From an uncultured Acholeplasmataceae bacterium (lineage in GTDB: Bacteria > Bacillota_I > Bacilli_A > Acholeplasmatales > Acholeplasmataceae), in contig CALKAH010000145.1 in the NCBI GenBank assembly GCA_937983315.1, forward strand, positions 1 through 13,377: 13,377 bases of DNA. The letters are read 5' to 3'. The position numbers were made by a program, and so were the translations under genes. The notes beneath the pieces were generated by a model, which saw only the letters and a list, made by a program, of their open reading frames with translations, ran no database searches and was not told where the DNA came from. This document shows, one piece after another, positions 1 to 6,749 of this stretch. How positions within the stretch are numbered: position 1 is the stretch's first letter; each line of letters begins with the position of its first letter.

Positions 1-397
1 AATCTTCAGCTGCGAGTTCTACCATCACTTTTTCGATTTTTACGAGATCCTCATCGGCAACTTTATCATCACCAAAATCCACATCATAATAAAATCCTTC
101 TTCAATCGCTGGTCCTACACCAAAACACGCATGAGGATAGATGCGTTTGATTGCTTGAGCGAGTAGATGGGCTGTACTATGATTGACGACATCTAAGATA
201 CGGGGATCTTTTTCAGTCAAGATTTCCAGTGTACCATCTTCAAGAAGTTTTCTTGAGAGTTCAATATATTGTTTGTTAAATACAGCTGCCAATGCTTTTT
301 TTGCTAATCCACTTGAAATACTTTCTGCAACTTCAAGTGCACTGATCCCTTTGGCGAAGGATTTGATGCTTCCATCTGGGAAGGTTAGTTGAATCAT
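1..397 (-). CDS. thrS: Threonyl-tRNA synthetase, N-terminal part, 3' end cut by the window
   Basis: ThrRS attaches threonine to tRNA-Thr and edits Ser-tRNA-Thr. Only about 132 residues are visible. The protein begins MIQLTFPDGSIKSFAKG, a TGS domain to roughly residue 62, followed by the editing domain with HSTAHLLAQA. This places H73 and H77 at the same numbers as the editing-site histidines of E. coli ThrRS. GVGPAIEEGFYYD follows, as is typical of the SAD domain. ATG at 397 has AGGAG 8 bases upstream. The catalytic core and anticodon-binding domain lie beyond the left edge. Expression is controlled by the T-box leader directly upstream. Confidence 0.96.
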   Translation of the reverse strand, partial: MIQLTFPDGSIKSFAKGISALEVAESISSGLAKKALAAVFNKQYIELSRKLLEDGTLEILTEKDPRILDVVNHSTAHLLAQAIKRIYPHACFGVGPAIEEGFYYDVDFGDDKVADEDLVKIEKVMVELAAED

Positions 398-421
398 ATG
401 AATCACTCCTTTTATATCAAT

Positions 422-446
422 AAAAAAACGCCCTTGGCTAAGGGCG
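422..446 (-). terminator. T-box-controlled terminator before thrS
   Basis: On the minus strand CGCCCTT and AAGGGCG form a perfect 7-bp stem with a 4-base loop, followed by seven T. Its 5' arm is shared with the T-box antiterminator, so the two structures exclude each other. Confidence 0.93.
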
Positions 447-621
447 CTTGATGTTGCGTGGTACCACCTTAGTTCTAGCATAGCTAGCACTTATCTTGCT
501 TCTAACGGGGCGAACCGGGCACATCTTTCGAGGCCAACTCCAAGGGAGTAACGCGGTCATTCGCAGCTTTCACCATCCTGCGTCGCTAGGGTTGACGTTG
601 TTGTGTCCTTTTCATCGTTCT
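422..621 (-). ncRNA. T-box riboswitch leader of thrS
   Basis: The leader senses uncharged tRNA-Thr and permits readthrough into thrS. The conserved T-box reads AAGGTGGTACCACGC (470-456). Its TGGT would pair with the ACCA end of a tRNA having A as discriminator. The AAGG and CGC parts can pair with the 5' arm of the downstream terminator, giving the antiterminator. Upstream, GGATGGTGAAAGC (579-567) matches the distal Stem I loop of known T-boxes such as glyQS, closed by GCAG/CTGC. The specifier is probably ACT at 549-547: it is followed by one base and then CCTT, which can close the stem with AAGG. ACC at 557-555 is a less likely alternative because it falls in a helix. Class is certain, specifier is inferred. 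Confidence 0.93.
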
Positions 622-627
622 ATCGTT

Positions 628-655
628 ATTATATCACTTTTTTTTCTTTATGCAA
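628..655 (-). promoter_or_regulatory. thrS promoter
   Basis: TTGCAT at 655-650 and a perfect TATAAT at 633-628 are separated by 16 bases on the minus strand, immediately after the dnaI stop. Transcription would start near 621, at the beginning of the T-box leader. Confidence 0.82.
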
Positions 656-658
656 GAC

Positions 659-1474
659 TTATCGGCCTGGGTATTGATCGGTCGATAATTTCACATAAGA
701 GGTTAAATCTTTGATACGTTGAATCAATCGTGCAGCCTTGATTCGGTTGGTATCATCTTTATTGACCGCGAGGACTTCAGCTAATGTCACCATCTCAAAA
801 TTGGAAGTGATGAAGACAGGAAGTTTAGCTGAAAGACGGTACTGAATGATGGGGACGAGCACTTCATCGCGAAACCATGGTGTCATGTTTTCGCCACCAA
901 TATCATCAATCATTAAGACATCTGCTTGTTTCAATTGATTGATTCGTTCTTCCATGTTTCCTTCATTCATCCCTTGACGAATGGAGCGAACAAGATCAGG
1001 CATATAGACGAAGAGGACAGTGATGTTACGTTCTGCAAGTGCTTGTGCGATGGCAGAAAGTAAATAACTCTTTCCTGTTGCGTATTTGCCATAGATATAA
1101 AGACCTTTGACGTAATGGTCACGACGATATTGTTGGACAAATTCTGTAGCAAGTCGATAAGCTTTTTCACGTTCCTCATTAAAGACTTCAAAACGTGCTA
1201 AGGATGCATCTTGAATGTAGACTTCAGAATCATAGAATTTAAGATGTTTTTTAATCTTAGTTCTTCTGATTTCCATCTCTTTTTCCTTGGTGGGTTCATA
1301 AACAATTTCGATGTATGGATCTGTTCTTAGAACAGGTTTGTATCCATCGATAATCATCTGTTGATCCCTTTCTTGTAAGTAGATGAAAACTTTATAGACA
1401 TCTACATCTGAAATTTTCAAATTCCTTGTTTCGGGGTCGGTTAAGACCACTTTCTTCATCTCATCGAGTGTCAT
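659..1474 (-). CDS. dnaI: Helicase loader DnaI (AAA+ ATPase)
   Basis: DnaI delivers the replicative helicase to the origin and to restart sites. The 271-residue protein has a C-terminal AAA+ domain with Walker A GKYATGKS at 129-136, Walker B VLMIDDIG at 186-193, sensor 1 ITSN at 222-225 and an arginine-finger region KAARLIQRI near 246-254. The N-terminal domain aligns with B. subtilis DnaI around GYKPVLRTDPYIEIVYEP (44-61) but is shorter, and the whole protein contains no cysteine, so the zinc site known in B. subtilis DnaI cannot form. B. subtilis DnaI is 311 residues. GGAGGG lies inside the dnaB end, a few bases before ATG. The TAA stop lies next to the thrS promoter, with no terminator between. 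Confidence 0.94.
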   Translation of the reverse strand: MTLDEMKKVVLTDPETRNLKISDVDVYKVFIYLQERDQQMIIDGYKPVLRTDPYIEIVYEPTKEKEMEIRRTKIKKHLKFYDSEVYIQDASLARFEVFNEEREKAYRLATEFVQQYRRDHYVKGLYIYGKYATGKSYLLSAIAQALAERNITVLFVYMPDLVRSIRQGMNEGNMEERINQLKQADVLMIDDIGGENMTPWFRDEVLVPIIQYRLSAKLPVFITSNFEMVTLAEVLAVNKDDTNRIKAARLIQRIKDLTSYVKLSTDQYPGR

Positions 1475-1476
1475 GA

Positions 1477-2637
1477 TTATCCCTCCATTTTCGCAAGGTC
1501 TTCCATGTATTCATCCAACCAGTCTGGTGCTTTGATGGTCACTTTCTCAGACCGTTTTTTGGATTCAAACTGTGTTTCGAGACTTGAGGAGAATTTGATT
1601 GCATCTTCTGTCGTCTGCACACCTTTATTCAGCCAATCGTGAAGTACTTTTTCCATGTAGGTTAAATTGGGTAAGACACCATCTTTATGTTTTAAAACAA
1701 GCATTAAGATGACGTTGATGATGCCAGGGTCGACCGCGTTTCGTTCAAGGAGTTGGGTCGCTGTTTGAAGAGCCAGTCCTTGATAATCGGTTTTAGCGTA
1801 CTTTTGAATGATCACTTGAGGAGCGACTTGATCGACCATGGTCGGTGTCGTTTCCTTCTTTTTGATCGTCAAGAGTTGATTTTTTTCTTCATAGTGTTGT
1901 TTTGCTTTTAAGTTCAGTTGAGCAAATGTAACGTTCTTATTACCGCGTGATGCTTGTTCATAGATTGAAACCATGTCTGCAACATCATATTGATACACAA
2001 ACGCGATTTTATTCATCTGATCTTTGAATTTATCGGTTAAGATCTGTGATGTTTTTAGACGATCAGGAAGATGTTCAACAAAGGATTCGTAATTAAACTT
2101 GTAGTTGATGTGTGTGCCACCATTGGTCGTTCGGCCTTGAAGCGGATGATTGACAGAAAGGAGATTTAAACTCTTGAATTCATAAAGTTCATCAAACGAT
2201 TTGGTGATGTTCTCATAACCTTCTGTTGGCATGAGTTCTATCTTGAAGATTTCAGTGAGGAGTTGTACATTTTTTTCACCAATCTCAGATTGAAGATAGG
2301 AACCAAAGATGGTATCCACTAAAAAGCTTTTTGCGGTGAGGGGTGCTTTCATAAAGTAGATATAATGATCTTCTTTTTGATAGACAACCAGGAGATTTAA
2401 GGCTTCGAGTTTGTTTCTCATTTTCAAAAAATCAGCTTGTTTCAAATTGATGAGATCAAAAAGCTCCGCGTGAGTATACGTGATTTTATTCGTTTTATTG
2501 ACCAGTTGATAAAATGTTGTGTAGAGTGCATGACTATCAAGACCCATGAGGGGTTGATAAAGGAGTGCAAGCACTTTAAAGTCTGCAGCAGAAAGGTCAG
2601 TCTGAGATTGAATGGTAAATGTACTACTGTTTTTCAT
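1477..2637 (-). CDS. dnaB: Replication initiation and membrane attachment protein DnaB (Bacillus type)
   Basis: In B. subtilis this protein works with DnaD and DnaI to load the replicative helicase DnaC at oriC; it is unrelated to E. coli DnaB helicase. The 386-residue protein (B. subtilis has 472) shows an N-terminal winged-helix-like region with LLYQPLMGLDSHALY near 25-39. A DnaD-like C-terminal domain spans about 280-350 and contains YMEKVLHDW (327-335), which matches the YxxxIxxxW motif of DDBH2 domains. The tail is charged. It overlaps coaE by 14 bases and no Shine-Dalgarno site precedes the ATG, so it probably depends on coupling. Position directly before dnaI supports the call. The nrdR gene that precedes dnaB in Bacillus is absent here. 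Confidence 0.9.
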   Translation of the reverse strand: MKNSSTFTIQSQTDLSAADFKVLALLYQPLMGLDSHALYTTFYQLVNKTNKITYTHAELFDLINLKQADFLKMRNKLEALNLLVVYQKEDHYIYFMKAPLTAKSFLVDTIFGSYLQSEIGEKNVQLLTEIFKIELMPTEGYENITKSFDELYEFKSLNLLSVNHPLQGRTTNGGTHINYKFNYESFVEHLPDRLKTSQILTDKFKDQMNKIAFVYQYDVADMVSIYEQASRGNKNVTFAQLNLKAKQHYEEKNQLLTIKKKETTPTMVDQVAPQVIIQKYAKTDYQGLALQTATQLLERNAVDPGIINVILMLVLKHKDGVLPNLTYMEKVLHDWLNKGVQTTEDAIKFSSSLETQFESKKRSEKVTIKAPDWLDEYMEDLAKMEG

Positions 2638-3235
2638 AACCGATTGTTTTTAGGAAAGCTAAGATCTGTGATTGAAGATCATCGATCGATTTCGTATTAT
2701 CGATAATCACATCTGCATAGGCTTTCTTGTCCTCCAATGACATTTGGCTTGACATACGTTTGATGGCATCTTCTTCTGATACATGATCACGAAGCATAAG
2801 TCGTTGTTTTTGAGTTTCTTGGTCTAGATAGATCAAGATGACTTGATCAACACGAGGGATGTAGTTCACTTCGATTAAGAGTGGCATATCAATGATGAGT
2901 ATCGGTTCATTCTTGTGTTTTCTTTTTTCAATTTCAATTCGATTAAAGACACGCGGATGAACGATACTATTTAAAGCTAGTCTCTTCACTTTATCCTCGA
3001 AAATGGCTTGAGCAAGACGTTTTTTTCCTATCTCATCCATCGGATACCCAAATGTTGATTCAATGATTTGAACCATTTTTTTATCGTTTTTCCATAGATC
3101 TTTGACGATATCATCACTGTCAATGACGGTAAGTCCACATTCACGAAAGATACGTGCAGCCGTCGTTTTACCCGAGGCAATTCCTCCAGTAAGTCCAATG
3201 AGATAAGGTTTAGTGTTGACACGTTGGACAGACAT
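2624..3235 (-). CDS. coaE: Dephospho-CoA kinase
   Basis: CoaE phosphorylates the 3'-hydroxyl of dephospho-CoA, the last step of coenzyme A synthesis. The 203-residue protein has P-loop GLTGGIASGKTT at 14-25, IDSDD at 38-42 in place of the usual IDAD, and IVHPRVF and MPLLIE in the CoA-binding part. The chosen start is ATG at 3235, giving MSVQRVNTKPYLIGLTGG and the family length. The frame stays open upstream to 3445, but that part is the mutM sequence in another frame. The start lies 26 bases inside mutM with AAAGGA about 10 bases before it. The TAG stop overlaps dnaB by 14 bases. The polA-mutM-coaE order is conserved in Bacillota and implies shared transcription rather than shared function. 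Confidence 0.95.
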   Translation of the reverse strand: MSVQRVNTKPYLIGLTGGIASGKTTAARIFRECGLTVIDSDDIVKDLWKNDKKMVQIIESTFGYPMDEIGKKRLAQAIFEDKVKRLALNSIVHPRVFNRIEIEKRKHKNEPILIIDMPLLIEVNYIPRVDQVILIYLDQETQKQRLMLRDHVSEEDAIKRMSSQMSLEDKKAYADVIIDNTKSIDDLQSQILAFLKTIGYEKQ

Positions 3236-4022
3236 AGGTTCCACGTCCTTTGACCTTGATTTTGAGAATGGGTGTTTGACAGATGGGGCAAGGTTCACCC
3301 ACCTTGGTATGTACACGTAAAGATTGTTGAAAACGTCCATGAACACCATCCATGGGTTCAAATGTGCGTATCGTGGTACCTCCTTGAAGGGTTGCTTCTT
3401 CAAGGACTTGTCTTGCTTGAATAAGGATAACTTCAATGTCATCACGTGATAGAGAAGTTCCTAATCTGGTGGGATGAACACGCGCACGAAAGAGTGTTTC
3501 ATCGACATAAATATTTCCTAATCCACTGATCACATGTTGATCCAAAAGAATGGCTTTAACTTCTGTTTTTCTCTTTTGAACGCGTGTGATGAATGAATCA
3601 AGATCCATATCTTTAGGTTCAGGTCCTACGAAATGAAGGGGAGGACAATTTTGATAAGAAGATAGGGGATAAAGATGCATCGTTCCAAATTTTCTGGTAT
3701 CATGATAAATCAAGTGATAACCTGATGACAATTCAAAGACGAGATGATCATGTTTGGTTAATGATACACCAGCTTCATGGTAGAAAAACCTTCCTTCCAT
3801 CCTGAGATGAATGATTAATGCATGATGATCAAGGATCACAATCAAGTGTTTACCTTGACGGTCCATACGCTTAATGGTTTGTCCAATGATCTCTTCTTTG
3901 AATGCTTCTTGATCTGTTTGAATGATTTTAGGGTAACGTATCTTTAAACCGATGATCGTTTGACCAACAATAAGGTGTTCGAGAGTTCGTCTCACCGTTT
4001 CAACTTCTGGTAGTTCAGGCAT
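3210..4022 (-). CDS. mutM: Formamidopyrimidine-DNA glycosylase (Fpg/MutM)
   Basis: MutM excises 8-oxoguanine and formamidopyrimidines and cleaves the abasic site by beta,delta-elimination. The 270-residue protein begins MPELPEVETVRR. P2 becomes the catalytic N-terminal proline and E3 is its partner. Other functional residues are K58 (QGKHL), M75 in HLRMEGRF, and GLGNIYVDE at 167-175, which marks the helix-two-turn-helix. The zinc finger has C245, C248, C265 and C268, with the phosphate-binding R260 in KGRGTYVC. All key residues are present. It sits directly after polA, as in Bacillus, grouping excision of oxidised bases with the gap-filling polymerase. The start has AGGTG just upstream. Its last 26 bases overlap coaE. 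Confidence 0.97.
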   Translation of the reverse strand: MPELPEVETVRRTLEHLIVGQTIIGLKIRYPKIIQTDQEAFKEEIIGQTIKRMDRQGKHLIVILDHHALIIHLRMEGRFFYHEAGVSLTKHDHLVFELSSGYHLIYHDTRKFGTMHLYPLSSYQNCPPLHFVGPEPKDMDLDSFITRVQKRKTEVKAILLDQHVISGLGNIYVDETLFRARVHPTRLGTSLSRDDIEVILIQARQVLEEATLQGGTTIRTFEPMDGVHGRFQQSLRVHTKVGEPCPICQTPILKIKVKGRGTYVCPTCQH

Positions 4023-4029
4023 AGGACAC

Positions 4030-6648
4030 CTACTTCAATTCATACCAGGTTGACCCGACATCACATGATGTTTTGAGTTCGACCTTTAATTTAAGTGCAT
4101 GAGCCATCATATGAGGGACAATTCGCTTCATTTCTTCAACTTCATGTTCTGGAACTTCTAAGATTAATTCATCATGAACTTGAAGGAGAATTCGCGATTG
4201 CTTATTCTCTTTTTTAATGTATTGATAGAGATCAACCATCGCCTTTTTTAAAATGTCTGCTGCACTGCCTTGAATCGGTGCGTTGAGTGACAAACGTTCA
4301 CCAAAGGCACGCTGAGTAAAAACTGGCGATTTCAATTCAGGAATATAGCGTCTTCTTTTCATCAGCGTTTCGACATATTCATGCTCTTTGGCAAATTTGA
4401 CGATATGTTCCATATAGGTTTTGATTTCTGGATAGATGGAAAGATATCGATCAATGAATGCTTGAGCTTCTTTGGGTGTCACCTTGATATCTTCAGATAA
4501 GCTCCATGCCCCGATGCCATAGATGATACCGAAGTTGACGGCTTTTGCTGCACGTCGTTGATCAGGTGTCACCTCAGTGACATGGAAGACATCTTGTGCT
4601 GTTTTGGTATGAATATCGATGTTTTGGTTGAATGCATCGATTAGTGACTCTACATTTGCGATATCCGCAAGAACACGAAGTTCGATTTGAGAATAGTCCG
4701 CACCTAAGAAAACATGACCTTGTTCAGGAATAAAAATCTTTCGGATCTGTCTTCCTTCTTCTGTCCGGATAGGGATGTTTTGGAGGTTTGGATCAAGGGA
4801 AGATAATCTCCCTGTCGTTGTGAGAGCTTGCATGTAAATGGTATGCACTTTACCATCTTCAAAAAGATTCGCTTTTAATCCTTCAATGTATGTGGAATAA
4901 AGTTTTGAAAGTTGACGATACTCTAAAATCTTTTCGATGATGGGGTGATAAGATTTGAGTTCCTCTAAAACTTCAGCGGAAGTCGAATATCCTGTTTTTG
5001 TTTTCTTTCCATTAGGAAGATTCAGTTTATCGAAGAGAATATCTCCGAGTTGTTTAGGCGAACCGATATTAAAGGATTCACCTGCTAAATCAATGATTTC
5101 TTCTTCAATGGTTTTGATACGTTGAGTTAAATCATCACCTTGTCGATAGAGTTCTTTCTGATCAACATTTAAACCTTGATATTCCATATCAGCAAGCACT
5201 TCAGATAATGGGATCTCTAATTCGTTTAAAAGTTCAAGTTGTTCTTGATCCTTTAATGTTTGGAGTTGGGATTTGCGAAGTTCAAAGATAGCTTTAGCCT
5301 TGGACACGATATGACGTTCGTAAATGGATGCTTCAGGTAGTGCTTTTTTTGCACCCTTACCATATACGACATCATCATAGAGAATATCTTCATAATTAAA
5401 TGCCGAGACAATGCGCTTAAATTCCTCTTTACCCAGATGAGAATTGATTAAATAAGCCGATAACAAGAGATCATACGTTACACCACGCACATCAAATCCA
5501 TGCCATAGTGCAAAGACTTTTGCTGCTTTATAATCATAAATCCATTTCGGTATCGATTCATCTTTGAGATAGTCTTTGAAGACAGACGATGTCAAGACAA
5601 ATGATGCAGGTAAGAAAGCAAGAAGATCATGTGATGCTAAACCTACACCCCAAAGGTCTGCTTTGTGGTAGTTATAATCGGAGAGTTCAACATGAATGGC
5701 TAAATCGGGTTTTAAGATACGCTTTAAATCATCATCTTTGTCGATGATGATATAATTCCAATCAGCTTTCTTTTCCGTTGGAACTTCCATCTTTTTGACG
5801 AACACATGAAGATCAAGAGATTGGAAAAAAGCCATCAACTCGCTGAGCTTGATTGGTTCTTTTTTGACTGAATCATAGGTCACTTCGATGTCGCCATCAA
5901 CATCAATCGTGACCAAATCTTTACTCATCTTTGCTAAATGTTCGTATGTTTGGATATTTTCGCCGAGTTTTCCTTTGATTTCATCTTTTTTCGCTAAGAT
6001 GTTTTCTAAGGTACCATAGGTTTGCAGTAATTTCACTGCCGTTTTTTCACCGACTCCAGGGATTCCCGGAATATTATCGGAAGGATCACCCATCAGTGAT
6101 TTGAGATCAATCATTTGTTCATGGGTCAATCCATAGGTTTCTAGTAGGGTTTTCGGATTAAAGGTTGCAACCTCAGTCATCCCTTTTTTTAATAAGTGAA
6201 CGGTAATCTTCTCATCAACAAGTTGTAAGAGGTCTCTATCACTTGAATAGATGGAGACTTCAACACCATCTTTTGATGCACGTTTAGCGAGTGTTCCAAT
6301 GATATCATCGGCTTCATAGCCTGCTTTTGAATAGGTTTGAACACCACATAAACGAATGTATTCATTAATGAGTGGAATTTGTTGTGCAAGTTCTTCTGGC
6401 ATTTTCACACGACCGGCTTTGTAGCCTTCATAGGATAAATGTCTTTTTGTGGGTTCTTTCGTATCAAATGCGACCAATACGTCGGTGACTTCATCGGTGA
6501 CGATTTTTTCAAACATGCCCACAAAAGCGAAGACGGCATTGGTGTAAATGCCTGATGCGGTTTGCATCAATTTCGCACCGGGATATGCTGTAGCATAGTA
6601 TGCGCGAAATAAAATGGAATTGCCATCAATCAGTACCAATTTCTTCAT
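4030..6648 (-). CDS. polA: DNA polymerase I
   Basis: Pol I removes RNA primers and fills gaps in replication and repair. The 872-residue protein has a 5'-3' nuclease domain (DGNSILFRAYYA near 8-19, GYEADDIIG at 110-118, SSDRDL at 135-140, GDPSDNIPGIPGVG at 187-200). A degenerate 3'-5' exonuclease domain spans about 295-460. The polymerase follows, with motif A DYSQIELR (D651), motif B KAVNFGIIYG (702-711) and motif C VHDE (824-827). The proofreading acidic residues are largely replaced (IHVEL at 318-322 where DTE is expected, YDYKAAK at the second motif), as in Bacillus-type Pol I. I chose ATG at 6648, with AAGGAG 8 bases upstream; the longer frame to 6729 runs through the promoter. It starts the polA-mutM-coaE-dnaB-dnaI unit, and its TAG stop lies 7 bases before mutM. 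Confidence 0.97.
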   Translation of the reverse strand: MKKLVLIDGNSILFRAYYATAYPGAKLMQTASGIYTNAVFAFVGMFEKIVTDEVTDVLVAFDTKEPTKRHLSYEGYKAGRVKMPEELAQQIPLINEYIRLCGVQTYSKAGYEADDIIGTLAKRASKDGVEVSIYSSDRDLLQLVDEKITVHLLKKGMTEVATFNPKTLLETYGLTHEQMIDLKSLMGDPSDNIPGIPGVGEKTAVKLLQTYGTLENILAKKDEIKGKLGENIQTYEHLAKMSKDLVTIDVDGDIEVTYDSVKKEPIKLSELMAFFQSLDLHVFVKKMEVPTEKKADWNYIIIDKDDDLKRILKPDLAIHVELSDYNYHKADLWGVGLASHDLLAFLPASFVLTSSVFKDYLKDESIPKWIYDYKAAKVFALWHGFDVRGVTYDLLLSAYLINSHLGKEEFKRIVSAFNYEDILYDDVVYGKGAKKALPEASIYERHIVSKAKAIFELRKSQLQTLKDQEQLELLNELEIPLSEVLADMEYQGLNVDQKELYRQGDDLTQRIKTIEEEIIDLAGESFNIGSPKQLGDILFDKLNLPNGKKTKTGYSTSAEVLEELKSYHPIIEKILEYRQLSKLYSTYIEGLKANLFEDGKVHTIYMQALTTTGRLSSLDPNLQNIPIRTEEGRQIRKIFIPEQGHVFLGADYSQIELRVLADIANVESLIDAFNQNIDIHTKTAQDVFHVTEVTPDQRRAAKAVNFGIIYGIGAWSLSEDIKVTPKEAQAFIDRYLSIYPEIKTYMEHIVKFAKEHEYVETLMKRRRYIPELKSPVFTQRAFGERLSLNAPIQGSAADILKKAMVDLYQYIKKENKQSRILLQVHDELILEVPEHEVEEMKRIVPHMMAHALKLKVELKTSCDVGSTWYELK

Positions 6649-6669
6649 GTCATAGTCTCCTTCTACTTT

Positions 6670-6678
6670 ATTATAACA
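6670..6678 (-). promoter_or_regulatory. polA operon promoter, extended -10
   Basis: TGTTATAAT on the minus strand is an extended -10 about 20 bases before the polA start. At a 17-base spacing the -35 would read AAAAGT, a poor match, inside the inverted repeat at 6695-6717. Confidence 0.7.
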
Positions 6679-6694
6679 TTCACATTTTTCAAAC

Positions 6695-6717
6695 TTTTCC
6701 ACAATGTTTGTGGAGAA
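6695..6717. promoter_or_regulatory. Inverted repeat with two DnaA-box-like 9-mers at the polA promoter
   Basis: The arms 6695-6704 and 6708-6717 pair over 10 positions with one G-T. The left arm reads TTTTCCACA and the right arm, on the other strand, TTCTCCACA; each matches the DnaA box TTATCCACA at 8 of 9 bases. The site covers the expected -35 position of the polA promoter. It could bind DnaA or an unrelated dimeric regulator, or be fortuitous. Confidence 0.4.
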
Positions 6718-6749
6718 AAAAAGGGTCATCCAATACGGAATTGACCCTT
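6716..6749 (-). terminator. ftsY-ylxM-ffh terminator overlapping the ffh 3' end
   Basis: On the minus strand AAGGGTCA (6749-6742) and TGACCCTT (6728-6721) form a perfect 8-bp stem, with inner TCC/GGA pairing possible, followed by a run of T to 6716. The 5' arm encodes Lys-Gly-Gln of the Ffh tail, and the 3' arm begins with the TGA stop itself. Confidence 0.88.

Noticed and set aside
2624..3445. Longer CoaE of 273 residues
   Set aside because: The first 70 residues are mutM sequence in another frame; ATG 3235 gives the family length and N-terminus.
295..6648. Active proofreading in Pol I
   Set aside because: The expected acidic residues of the 3'-5' exonuclease motifs are replaced; this is normal for Bacillota-type Pol I, so not listed as a novelty.
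4030..6729. Longer PolA of 899 residues starting at 6729
   Set aside because: The extra 27 residues translate the promoter and upstream repeat, and the family begins at MKKLVLIDGN, with a good ribosome site before ATG 6648.
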